Shown: positions 41,906 through 50,516 of the stretch, one piece after another
Layout of the letters: each line of letters starts with the position of its first letter
How positions within the stretch are numbered: position 1 is the first letter of the stretch
Position numbers and translations under genes: made by a program
From: Pseudomonadota bacterium
Lineage (GTDB): Bacteria > Myxococcota_A > UBA796 > SXON01
Assembly: GCA_030685065.1 (NCBI GenBank)
Contig: JAUXQH010000161.1
Location: forward strand, 1-64,000
Direction of reading: 5' to 3'
DNA length: 64,000 bases
Notes under the pieces: generated by a model
Seen by the model: the letters and a program-made list of their open reading frames with translations, nothing else
What the model was told of the DNA's origin: nothing
Database searches by the model: none

Positions 41906-43120
41906 CTACTCGCCGCAGACCGGCGTGTCGTTCTCCTCGCGCTTGACCTCGTCGAGCGTGCCCTGGTCGAAGCCCCAGATGTCTTCACGCACGTTGTTGA
42001 TCTTGAACGTGCCGCGTACGAGCACCTTCGACGCCGCGGCGAGCCCCTCGAGGTAGATCTGGAACTCGCCGGTGATCGGCGTGTCGTTCCCGACCTCGAT
42101 GGCCTCCGGGTTGTCGATGCGGACCCAGGAGGGGCTCACGCCGAGCCAACCGTCGAGGCCGGCGGCCACGTCATCCGTGGGGCGCCAGGAGTTGTCCTCG
42201 ACCTTGAGCTGGAGCGGGAACGCCGACTTGCCGATGGTGGAGAGCTCGGTCACGTCGCTGACGAACCAATCCTCGACGGAGGTGACCCAGTTGTTGTAGA
42301 TCTCCGCCGGGTTCGCGCCGCGCGGCACGGGGATGGCGGTGCCGGGCTGGCCGTCTTCCGCGCCGGCGTAGGAGTTGACGTAGAAGGGCCGGTAGGCCTC
42401 GTCCGCGTAGTCGACGGAGTGGCTGTAGAACTCCTCGTCCGCGAAGCGGGCGAAGGTGTTGCCGGCCTGCCACTCCCGCTCGAAGGACCAGTACACGCCG
42501 TTGTCGCTGGGGTTGATCTGGTAGGCACCCGAGTTGAGGTGCCAGAGGGTGCCGGACTCCTCCGGTGCGGACCAGCCTTCGAGCCAGTTGCCGTCGACAT
42601 CGACAAGCTCGGCGCCGGCGTCCCCGTCCACACACTCGGTGGGCTGGAAGTCGGGGTTGATGACCCAGCCGAAGCGGAAGTCTCCGAACTCGGGGAAGTC
42701 CATGTGGACGGTGAGCTGGAGGTCACCTTCGGTGGTGAGCACGGCCTCGGTCCGCCACGCGTCGACCTTGCCTTCGTTCAGGTAGTAGGCGTAGTCGTCG
42801 AGCCAGCTGAACCACGCGGGCACGATCGGATCGGTGCAGTCCTCGCCTTCACCCGAGGCGCAGCACTCGGCGCCGTAGTCGACTCCCTCCAGGCGCGCGG
42901 CTTCCTTTTCCTCGACGCCGCCGAGGTAGGTCAGATCGCGGCAGTCGATCGGGGTGAGCCCGAGCTTGCCCGGCGCGCCCTCCACATCGGTTCCGGTCCG
43001 CTCGAGGCGGTTGATGTTCTCCGAGCTCGTGGCCGCGAGAAAAATCGCGTAGTCCGCCGTGACTTCGGCGTCTTGCGGCGCACAGCCGGCGAACAGCAGG
43101 GAGAAGGGAAGCAGCGTCAT
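41906..43120 (-). CDS. Large lipoprotein of unknown function
   Basis: The 404-residue protein has a lipoprotein signal (MTLLPFSLLFAGC). The mature part is rich in Asp, Glu, Tyr and Trp, with blocks such as VPAWFSWLDDYAYYLNEG, HMDFPEFGDFRFGWVINPDF, VYWSFEREWQAGNTFARFADEEFYSH (split here by short loops) and an ending of DTPVCGE. Cys residues near 60-95 (DCRDL, ECCAS, DCTDP) probably form disulfides. I do not recognise the fold; it appears to be beta-sandwich-like. It is a single-gene unit, followed by a hairpin. Confidence 0.75.
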   Translation of the reverse strand: MTLLPFSLLFAGCAPQDAEVTADYAIFLAATSSENINRLERTGTDVEGAPGKLGLTPIDCRDLTYLGGVEEKEAARLEGVDYGAECCASGEGEDCTDPIVPAWFSWLDDYAYYLNEGKVDAWRTEAVLTTEGDLQLTVHMDFPEFGDFRFGWVINPDFQPTECVDGDAGAELVDVDGNWLEGWSAPEESGTLWHLNSGAYQINPSDNGVYWSFEREWQAGNTFARFADEEFYSHSVDYADEAYRPFYVNSYAGAEDGQPGTAIPVPRGANPAEIYNNWVTSVEDWFVSDVTELSTIGKSAFPLQLKVEDNSWRPTDDVAAGLDGWLGVSPSWVRIDNPEAIEVGNDTPITGEFQIYLEGLAAASKVLVRGTFKINNVREDIWGFDQGTLDEVKREENDTPVCGE

Positions 43121-43166
43121 GGGCTCGACTCCGACCGTGGCTTATAGGCCGAGGGACACCCAGACG

Positions 43167-44159
43167 TCAAGCCGCTCGATCGCCAGCCTGCTCGACTGCC
43201 GCGCGTACGCCGTCTTTGTGGTCCCCAAAGGCCCACCGAAAGCCGAGCTCCTTCTCCAGACGCTCGGTGCGCAACCGCACGGACGCGGTGTAGAGCCGGA
43301 GGTTGTCTTCCGTGAAGCGGGGCCTCCTGCCGAGGCCCGCCACGATGCGCTCGTTGGCGCGCGCGACGGCGAGCTGGAGGGCGCTGGGGATCCACGTGGA
43401 CCAGAAGCGCACCGGGGCACCGCCGCTGGCCGCGTGCACCGACGTGTAGAACTCCCGGAGCGTCGGCGCGGTGCGCCCGGCCACGTGGAAGACCCCGCTC
43501 GCGTCGCTGTCCCCGATGCGCAGCAGCGCGGCGACACAGTCGTCCACGTGCACGACAGGCACGATGTTCCGCCCCTCGCCCGGGAGCCACGCCTTGTTCT
43601 CGCGCATCTTGTCGGCGAGGAGAAAGTTGAACCCGGGACCGTACACGGCGGCGATCCGGGCGATGCGCGCCGGGATCCCCGCGGCGGTGACCGCGGCCTC
43701 GGCCGCGACCTTGGCCGCGCCGTAGGTGGTGTGCGGGCTGGGCGGGTAGTCTTCGGCCACCCACAGCCCGCTCCGGTCTCCGTAGACGGCGCAGCTCGAG
43801 GCGTAGACGAACGCGCGGAGGGGCGGCGCCTTCGGGGCGAGCTGGGCAGCCCGCACCCCCGCGAGCAGGGCCTCGGTGCCCTCGCGGTTCAGGCGGTCGG
43901 CGGTGTCGATCCCGGCGCCGCGCACGCCCCCCGCGAGGTGGTACACGACCGTGACGCCGGTGAGCGCGTCCGCGAGGGCGGCGGGGTCGAACAGGGTTCC
44001 CTTCACCAGGCGCGCGCCCGGGATCGTGGTGGCCCGGCCCGGATCGCGGGTGAGCACGGCCACGGTGTCTCCCCGGGCCAGCAGCGCCCGCACGAGGGGC
44101 GCGCCGATGCGGCCGGTGCCGCCCGTCACGAGGACCGTTTCGCAGGCGGCGGTGCGCAT
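43167..44159 (-). CDS. NAD-dependent epimerase/dehydratase-type extended SDR
   Basis: The 330-residue protein has the Rossmann motif GGTGRIG near residue 13, a YHLAGG segment, the catalytic Ser in ASSCAVYGD and the Tyr/Lys pair in YGAAK, followed by VYGPG. This is the arrangement of extended SDRs acting on nucleotide sugars or on 3-beta-hydroxysteroid-like substrates; the C-terminal part (FHVAGRTAPTLREFY) looks like the substrate lobe. It should be cytoplasmic. The start is 2 bases after the stop of the FG-GAP lipoprotein gene, so it is probably the last gene of a long leftward operon. The substrate is unknown. Confidence 0.87.
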   Translation of the reverse strand: MRTAACETVLVTGGTGRIGAPLVRALLARGDTVAVLTRDPGRATTIPGARLVKGTLFDPAALADALTGVTVVYHLAGGVRGAGIDTADRLNREGTEALLAGVRAAQLAPKAPPLRAFVYASSCAVYGDRSGLWVAEDYPPSPHTTYGAAKVAAEAAVTAAGIPARIARIAAVYGPGFNFLLADKMRENKAWLPGEGRNIVPVVHVDDCVAALLRIGDSDASGVFHVAGRTAPTLREFYTSVHAASGGAPVRFWSTWIPSALQLAVARANERIVAGLGRRPRFTEDNLRLYTASVRLRTERLEKELGFRWAFGDHKDGVRAAVEQAGDRAA

Positions 44160-44161
44160 CG

Positions 44162-46564
44162 CTACTCCGTGGCCCGCGCGTAGAGGAGCGTGCCGACCCA
44201 GTCGTCCCCCTCCACATCCACGTCCGGGCTCGGATCCTCGCCGAACAGGAACGCGTCGGGGAGGCCGTCACCGTCGAGGTCACCGTACCGGACCGCGTCG
44301 GCCACGGGGCGGAAGGTCCAGGTGCCGACGGCGGGGGCGAGGCCGCCGGGCACGCCGCGGATCACCCGCACCGCGCCGTCCTGCCCGATCACGATGTCGG
44401 AGAGGCCGTCCCCATCTGCGTCGTCCACGCGCAGAGCGCCCGAGAGGTCGAAGCTCGACGAGGGGAGGGTCGCGTCCCCGTAGACGATGTCGGCGGCCGC
44501 GTCCGCCGCCGAGACGAGGTCGAGCAGGCCGTCCCCGTCGATGTCCGCGACGGCGACCGAGCAGCCCGGCGCGGCGCACGCGTAGAGCTCGTCGAGGCCG
44601 TCCCCATCCATGTCGCCCGCGGCGAGGGCTGCGCCGCCCGCGAGGGACGCGCCCGCGACCACGGTGCCGTCGGCGCCCACGTACTGGACCCCGCCGGTCT
44701 CGTCGGCCACGGCGACCTCGCCCTCGAGGAACTCCCCGCAGGCGAGCGCGGACCCCTGCACGGCGATCGGCTCGCCGTCCTCGGTGGGTCCGAGGCCCAC
44801 GGCGAGGTTCGCCCGCGCGAGCCAGGCCCCGACGACACCGGCGTCATCGGCCTCTTCGTAGAGGGCGTAGGCCCTCGTGCCGCAGACGACGACGTCGAGG
44901 GCGGTCCCGCTGCCGGTGAGCGTGAGGCTGCCGCCGCTGCGGATCGTCTCCACCGTGGTGTCGGTGCTCGGCACGCCGTAGAACCCCTGGAGCGCCACGC
45001 CCGAGGTCGCGCCGCTCGGGAGGACCAGGGCGACCACGTCGACGACGGTGTCCCCGTTCACGTCCTGGATGGCGGGCTCCGCGACCAGCTTGATGCCGAA
45101 CACCGTCGGCGCCGCCGCGCGCACGGCCCAGGAGTTGGGCACGTCGGCCCCGGCCTCCGTATGCTCGCGCGCGCCGTGGAGCACCCGCAGCGAGGTGCCG
45201 CCGAGGATGGCGTCGACGATGCCGTCGTCATCCACGTCGTCCAGCTCGAGGGACGGGCCCGCCGGCACGTCGCGCCGCCCGGTCAAGGTGAAGGTCTCGC
45301 CGTTCCACGCGGCCCAGTACAACTTTTTCGGGGTGGTGAAGGCGATGTCGAGCAGGCCATCCCCCGTCAGATCGCCGAGGGCCATGCCGAGCCAGGGGTA
45401 GGCGCCCTCGAGGCTCACGATCGGAAACTGGGAAGGCTCGGCGACTCCGGCGGTCACGACCCACGCGACCCACCCGGTGCCGTCGAGCGAGGGGCCCGAG
45501 GCGATGAGCTCGGGGACGCCGTCCCCCGTCAGATCGACCGAGGGCCAGAGGCGGCCGCCGGCGCCGGTCTCCAGCGCGAACTGCGAGCCGGTGAGGGTGG
45601 ATGCCCAGGTGCCGTCGATGCGCGTGTACCGGCGCAGGAAGCCGTCCTCCGTGAGGACGGTGACCTCGGAGACGCCGTTGCCGTCGAGGTCCTCGACCGA
45701 GAGGCCGTACACCTGGTACTCCTTGAGCTCCAGCGCGTCGGCCGGGGTGAAGCCCCACACTCCGTCGCCATCGAGCTGGTAGATCCAGGACCCTTCGCCG
45801 TCGTTCAGGGCGAGGGAGATGTCCGTCACGCTGTCGCCGTTGCGATCGGCGATGGCCACCGCGCTGATCGTGCGCCCCTCCGCCACGGACCACCCGCCGC
45901 CCCACACGAGCCCTCCGTCGTCGCGACCACGCAGGAGCACGATCCGCGTCTCGGAGATGGCCACCACGTCGGTCACACCGTCCGCGTCGATCTCCGCGGA
46001 GAGGAGGCGCACCACGGGCTCCTCGAGCGCGAGCGCCCGGGTGGGCGGCGCGCCGTCCCAGCCGCGCCACCAGACCTCGCCCCCGAGCGCATAGGCCACC
46101 CCGCCCGCGGCGCGCGCGATCTGGCTCGCGTCCCCCGCCACGGGCAGGGAGAGGGCGTCGATCGAGCCGGGCGCGTCCGCCACGTCCCAGGCCGCCCCGT
46201 CCGCGCTCGCGCCCCCGACCGTCGCCTGGACGCCGTAGCGGCCCCGGCCCGGCGTGGTCACTTCGGCGATGGCCCAGCCATCCGCCCCGGGCGTGACGGT
46301 GCCGCTCACCGCGCCCTCGGACGTGAGCGTGATCGCGTCGGACGGCACGGCGGCGCCGAGCGCCGAGGTCGCGTAGACGGGCACGAGGACGGGCGACACG
46401 CCGAGCCCCTCGCCCACCCAGACGCCCACCGACGTGGCGTCCTCGGCCTCGAGGAGCATCGGGAGCGCGTCATCACTCGCGCAGCCCTTGCAGCCAGCCA
46501 CGAGCACGAGCAGGCATGCGACGCCGCCCCGAGGCAGAACGGGAGGCTGGCGAAGGATGGTCAT
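44162..46564 (-). CDS. FG-GAP/VCBS-repeat lipoprotein
   Basis: The 800-residue protein has a signal ending VLVAGC and an adjacent KGC. The mature part consists almost entirely of about eleven repeats with the core DxDGDGxxD (for example DLTGDGLLDIAF, DIDGDGLLDLVSA, DLDGDGLPDAFLF), which bind calcium and build integrin-alpha-like propellers. With around eleven copies it could form one propeller of seven blades plus additional blades. It should be displayed on the surface and mediate adhesion or binding. It starts 24 bases after the preceding gene and ends 2 bases before the SDR gene. Confidence 0.88.
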   Translation of the reverse strand: MTILRQPPVLPRGGVACLLVLVAGCKGCASDDALPMLLEAEDATSVGVWVGEGLGVSPVLVPVYATSALGAAVPSDAITLTSEGAVSGTVTPGADGWAIAEVTTPGRGRYGVQATVGGASADGAAWDVADAPGSIDALSLPVAGDASQIARAAGGVAYALGGEVWWRGWDGAPPTRALALEEPVVRLLSAEIDADGVTDVVAISETRIVLLRGRDDGGLVWGGGWSVAEGRTISAVAIADRNGDSVTDISLALNDGEGSWIYQLDGDGVWGFTPADALELKEYQVYGLSVEDLDGNGVSEVTVLTEDGFLRRYTRIDGTWASTLTGSQFALETGAGGRLWPSVDLTGDGVPELIASGPSLDGTGWVAWVVTAGVAEPSQFPIVSLEGAYPWLGMALGDLTGDGLLDIAFTTPKKLYWAAWNGETFTLTGRRDVPAGPSLELDDVDDDGIVDAILGGTSLRVLHGAREHTEAGADVPNSWAVRAAAPTVFGIKLVAEPAIQDVNGDTVVDVVALVLPSGATSGVALQGFYGVPSTDTTVETIRSGGSLTLTGSGTALDVVVCGTRAYALYEEADDAGVVGAWLARANLAVGLGPTEDGEPIAVQGSALACGEFLEGEVAVADETGGVQYVGADGTVVAGASLAGGAALAAGDMDGDGLDELYACAAPGCSVAVADIDGDGLLDLVSAADAAADIVYGDATLPSSSFDLSGALRVDDADGDGLSDIVIGQDGAVRVIRGVPGGLAPAVGTWTFRPVADAVRYGDLDGDGLPDAFLFGEDPSPDVDVEGDDWVGTLLYARATE

Positions 46565-46588
46565 AGGGAACCTCGACGGAGCGTTGGG

Positions 46589-47524
46589 CTAATAGAAACC
46601 GCCTCGAATCAGGTCATACGAGGAGCTCGGCTCCAGTACCACCTTGGCGCGGCTCTGCATATCGAGCCGGATCACCCCGGCCGACGGGGAGAAGAGGAGC
46701 CACGTGCCGTCCCCGCGGTCGAACGCGCACGCGCTCACGTCCGTGAGGCCGCCTTCGTAGTACGCGACGTGACGGGAGCCACCCGCGGCGAGGTCGGCCA
46801 CGCTGTAGAACGCGCCGGCCGCCGAGCAGGTGTACGGCTGGTCGTCCGGTCCGGCAAACACGATGGTCGCCCGGGCGGCGCTGACGTCGAAGTCGGTATG
46901 GAGCACGACCGGGGCCCCGCCGCCGACCGACCACTGGTACAGATCGGGCGAGCCGCCGTCGGTGTCGGTCGCGTAGATCGAGGCGCCGGGCGCGCGCCCG
47001 ACACCCACGAGGCCGCTGACCGGGGCGTCGAACGCCGCCACTTCGGCCGTGTCGTCCGACGCGTTCCAGGTGACCACGCCGTCCCCCGTGGCCGCGTAGA
47101 CGAAGCCATCGGCGAACGCGATGTCGAGCACGCCGGGGTATTCGGCCCGCGCGACCTTGAGCGCGCCGTCCGCCGAGAGGCGGTAGAGCGCGTCGTCAGC
47201 GGCGAGGAACGCCGCGCCGATGGCGGGATCGAACGCGACGGGCCCGGCGGCATCGCCCAGCTCGGTCCACGCGGCGACCTGCACCCCGAGGGCGTTGAAG
47301 ACGAGGACCCGGCTCCCGGAGGAGTTCGCGCCGGAGATCACCCAGCCGCTCGTGGGGGCGACGATGTCGGTGTCGGTGTCGGTATCGGTATCGGCGTCCG
47401 TATCGGCGTCGGTGTCCGTGTCCGCGTCCGCGGGGGGCTCCGCGCACGCCTCGTCGGACGCGCACACGATCTCGACGACATCGAACACATGGCAGCCGGC
47501 GAGGGCCAACGACAAGGGGATCAC
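46589..47524 (-). CDS. Lipoprotein with Asp-Thr tether and propeller-like domain
   Basis: GTG 47524 is preferred because it overlaps the stop of the subtilase gene as GTGA and opens directly on a lipoprotein signal (MIPLSLALAGC). ATG 47554 would add ten residues. After a DADTDTDADTD tether (about 30-53) come repeated strands such as DPAIGAAFLAADDALYRLSADG, DIAFADGFVYAATGDGVVTWNA and GVGRAPGASIYATDTDGG, a pattern typical of six- or seven-bladed beta-propellers. The 311-residue length fits one propeller. It should be a surface-bound binding protein in the same unit as the subtilase. Confidence 0.8.
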   Translation of the reverse strand: MIPLSLALAGCHVFDVVEIVCASDEACAEPPADADTDTDADTDADTDTDTDTDIVAPTSGWVISGANSSGSRVLVFNALGVQVAAWTELGDAAGPVAFDPAIGAAFLAADDALYRLSADGALKVARAEYPGVLDIAFADGFVYAATGDGVVTWNASDDTAEVAAFDAPVSGLVGVGRAPGASIYATDTDGGSPDLYQWSVGGGAPVVLHTDFDVSAARATIVFAGPDDQPYTCSAAGAFYSVADLAAGGSRHVAYYEGGLTDVSACAFDRGDGTWLLFSPSAGVIRLDMQSRAKVVLEPSSSYDLIRGGFY

Positions 47525-49023
47525 GGGCGTCTCCGACGAAGCAACGACAACCATAGCAGGGAGGGGAGGAAGGCGGCACTGACCGACCCCTGTCCACAGC
47601 CACCCCCTCCGCTCCCGGGCGAGGGCAGCCGCGCGTAACCCGCGCCCAACGTGCCGTCGGGCGCGTCCCACGTCGCGCGCCCCGAGATCGCGTTGGCGGA
47701 GAGCCGATTGGCCGCCTCGCGGGGCGTGAGCTGCGGATCCTCCTCGAGCAGAAGCGCGATCGCGGCCGCGACGGCCGGGGTGGAGGCGGAGGTGCCGTAG
47801 AAGCCGCGCACGCCGTACACCCCGGTGGTGAGCCCATCCGGGCCCGCGATGTCGGGCTTCGGATACCCGGCGTGCGTCGGCCCGACGGACGAGAAGCTCT
47901 CGCTGTCGTTGCCGAGGTACCCGACGGCCCGCACGGCCCCGACGGTGTAGGCGGAGGGGTGGCTCGCGGGATCGGCGAGGCTGCCGGGCTCGGTTCGCCA
48001 CAGCTCCCCGCCCCGTGCGAACACGGAGAAACGCGTGGATGGATCGCCCGCGTGGCGGACGACCTGGATCCAGTACCAGTCGGCGGTCGAAGCGGTGACG
48101 CGGACCCGCTCGACGGGCGAGCAGCTGTCCGCGTCGGGGTCCTGGCGGGCCTCGGCGCGCCCCACCACGTTGCCGGCGCGGTCGTAGACGAACACGTCGA
48201 GGTCCGTGTCCCCGCAGGCGCCGAATTGGTCCCAGGACACCTGCACGCTCTGCGTGCCCACGCCGTAGAAGACCGGCAGGTAGGCGCTCTCCCAGGGGAA
48301 GTCGTGGACGCCGTCGCCGTCGGGATCGTCGAGCTCGCCGACCCAGTGCTCCGTGGCGTAGTTGCCCGCGGAGTTCACGAGGAGCACGCCGCCTGCGGTG
48401 AGGATGTCCACCGCGTCGTTCACGCCGCCGCTGCCGTCATGGAAGCTGTTGTTGAAGAAGGACATCGACATGCTCACGACGTCGATCCCCTCGCGAACCG
48501 CCCACGCCGCCGCGTTCTCGAGCGTGGTCTGCCCGTTCACGCGCACCAGGTACAGCTCGACCCCCGGCGCGATGTCCCGGATCACCTGCGCGCAGGCCAC
48601 CCCGTGGCTGCCTTCCTCGAACGTGTAGCGCGGGCGGAAGGTGTCCATCGGCACGTCACACGAGCGGTGGCTCTGACAATCCTGCGTGGTGACGTCGCCC
48701 AGCTCGTCCGCCCACAGTCCGGTGTCGAACCACTGCACGTCGAACACGGCGACCTTGACCCCGCTCCCGGTGATCCCGGCCGCGTGCCAGGCTTCGGCGC
48801 CCAGCGCCTCGATCCCCTCGATGGCGTCGTAGCTGTCGAGCGACGGGGCCTCCTCGACGCGCCACCGCGTGCCCGGCCCGGGGGGCGCGAGCAGCACGCT
48901 CCCGAGGTCGCTCGTGGCCTCGGCGCCGGGGAGATCCGGGATGTCGACCCGCACCCGATCGGCGGGGCCCACCTCGGGGAGCTCGGCGGCGCGAACCGCG
49001 AGGGGGAGGAGAAGCACGATCAC
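47521..49023 (-). CDS. Exported subtilisin-like (S8) protease with MYXO-CTERM-like tag
   Basis: GTG 49023 overlaps the previous stop as GTGA and starts a short signal (MIVLLLPLAVRA). The catalytic triad is Asp95 (VAVFDVQW), His140 (GSHGVACA) and Ser412 (GTSASTPA), with the oxyanion region at NSAGNY. A pre-peptidase-like beta insert lies between (about 240-330). The last 30 residues read GGGGCGQG, a hydrophobic stretch and RRRRP: a Cys, membrane helix and Arg cluster like the MYXO-CTERM sorting signal of myxobacteria, which is processed and anchors proteins to the surface. Many Cys suggest disulfides. Its target may be another protein of this unit. Confidence 0.92.
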   Translation of the reverse strand: MIVLLLPLAVRAAELPEVGPADRVRVDIPDLPGAEATSDLGSVLLAPPGPGTRWRVEEAPSLDSYDAIEGIEALGAEAWHAAGITGSGVKVAVFDVQWFDTGLWADELGDVTTQDCQSHRSCDVPMDTFRPRYTFEEGSHGVACAQVIRDIAPGVELYLVRVNGQTTLENAAAWAVREGIDVVSMSMSFFNNSFHDGSGGVNDAVDILTAGGVLLVNSAGNYATEHWVGELDDPDGDGVHDFPWESAYLPVFYGVGTQSVQVSWDQFGACGDTDLDVFVYDRAGNVVGRAEARQDPDADSCSPVERVRVTASTADWYWIQVVRHAGDPSTRFSVFARGGELWRTEPGSLADPASHPSAYTVGAVRAVGYLGNDSESFSSVGPTHAGYPKPDIAGPDGLTTGVYGVRGFYGTSASTPAVAAAIALLLEEDPQLTPREAANRLSANAISGRATWDAPDGTLGAGYARLPSPGSGGGGCGQGSVSAAFLPSLLWLSLLRRRRP

Positions 49024-50426
49024 AGGGGCATCGGGCGCAGCGTCCACGGCGGGCCCTCCGCGGTCCACGCCGGGAGCCCCCCGGGCGCGGGGCCCGACCC
49101 GACGACGCCGAGCCACACCTCCGCGCCGAGGCCCTCGCGCAGCTTCCGCACCGCGTCCGGCGCCACCGCGCCCAGATCCGTCAGCGTGTCGTCTCCGACG
49201 ACGAGCACCGCGATCGGGGGGCCGGCTGTCCGCGCCAACACCCGAACGGCGGCCTCGACCTCCTGGCAATCGGTGACCGCGACGCGGTAGACGGGGCCAT
49301 CCGACGCGGGCGGCAACACCATCCCCTCGGGTGCCACGAGCACGACGCGGCGCTGCCGGGCAAGGGAGGGGAGGAGCGCGCCGGCCAGCTCGGCGGGGGT
49401 GTCGACGGGCCGAGCCACGCGGAGGGCGACCGCGCCGTCCCCCAGGGTGGGCCCACCCGGCAGGAGGGGGGGCGCCGGGTGCCGCAGCAGCACCGGGGGC
49501 AGGCGCGTGCCGCGGCGGCCGAGGGCGTAGGCGCCGCCGGCCCCGAGCGCGAAGGCGACGACGATCGCGACGGGGGACGTCGTGCCGACGGGCAGGGACT
49601 CGCGCGTCGCGACCGGTGACCGTTCGACGGCCTCCTTCGGCGGCGACGGGGGAGTGTCATCGGGCCCGGGCTCGGGGGGCGTCGGCCCCTCGGGGTTCGT
49701 GGAGGGCCCCCCCGAGGCGACCACGTCGGGCAAACGAAACGGCGTGATCGCGAACGGCTCCGAGCTGCTGGTCCCCGCGGCGCCGTCCACCGCGAGAAAA
49801 CCCAGGGCTTCCTTCGGATCCCAGGAGACCGTGCCGTACGACCGGGACTTCCCGTCCTTGCCGTTGACCAACACCTCCGCGCGCGCGTCCGGCGCGGGTC
49901 CGGCGCAGCCATGGACGGCGTCGTTCCGCGCGTCGTCGGGGAACACGCCGTCATCGCGGCACATCATCTCCACGCCGCCGCGCCCCGACTGGAGGCGCAC
50001 GACCGGGGCCGAGCCCTCACCGAGCCCCGACGCCCGCGCCACGATGGTGGCCGCACCCGGGTTGGACACGGCCGAGGCCCGCACGAGCCGCGCGCCCGAG
50101 GTCACCGCGCTCCCGTCGACCAGAAGATCGAGGCCCGCGCCGCCGATCTCCATCGTCCCCGCGTCCAACAGGTAGCCGTTGCGGAGGATCCCCACGTAGA
50201 CCGGGCCCTGCGCCGGGGGGAGGGGCCCACACGTCCAGATCGCGTCGGGCGCGGCATCCGGAAAGGCGCCCGCGTCGTTGCAGGCGACCGCCGCGACCTC
50301 ATCCCCCTTCTGGACCAGGAGGGCGACCGATCGGGCGTCTACCAGCCCACCGATTCGGGCGACCGGCAGGGCCGCGAGCGCCGCCGACGCGGCGAGCAGG
50401 ACCAGGCTCATCCGCGCCTCATGCAT
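49020..50426 (-). CDS. Single-pass membrane protein with duplicated C-D-G-F-P-D module
   Basis: From ATG 50426 (alternative 50411) the protein has 468 residues: a signal peptide (MSLVLLAASAALAALPVA), an outer region of about 250 residues, a Pro-rich stretch (247-265), a membrane helix at about 285-302 followed by GRRGTR, and an inner domain of about 165 residues with alternating strands and helices (VVLVAPEGMVLP and AVLVVGDDTLTD). The outer region carries two matching modules: CNDAGAFPD ... C (49-66) and CRDDGVFPD ... C (156-174). I do not know the family. It is the first gene of the leftward unit, divergent from the kinase gene, and its topology suits a signal-transducing or anchoring role. 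Confidence 0.75.
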   Translation of the reverse strand: MHEARMSLVLLAASAALAALPVARIGGLVDARSVALLVQKGDEVAAVACNDAGAFPDAAPDAIWTCGPLPPAQGPVYVGILRNGYLLDAGTMEIGGAGLDLLVDGSAVTSGARLVRASAVSNPGAATIVARASGLGEGSAPVVRLQSGRGGVEMMCRDDGVFPDDARNDAVHGCAGPAPDARAEVLVNGKDGKSRSYGTVSWDPKEALGFLAVDGAAGTSSSEPFAITPFRLPDVVASGGPSTNPEGPTPPEPGPDDTPPSPPKEAVERSPVATRESLPVGTTSPVAIVVAFALGAGGAYALGRRGTRLPPVLLRHPAPPLLPGGPTLGDGAVALRVARPVDTPAELAGALLPSLARQRRVVLVAPEGMVLPPASDGPVYRVAVTDCQEVEAAVRVLARTAGPPIAVLVVGDDTLTDLGAVAPDAVRKLREGLGAEVWLGVVGSGPAPGGLPAWTAEGPPWTLRPMPL

Positions 50427-50516
50427 CGACACGCTACAGAAATCCGGGGCGTCGTGGAAGGGATCCCGGAAAGAGAAGCGTGGTAGCATGCTCGAACCTG
50501 TGGTCGGACACCCCGG

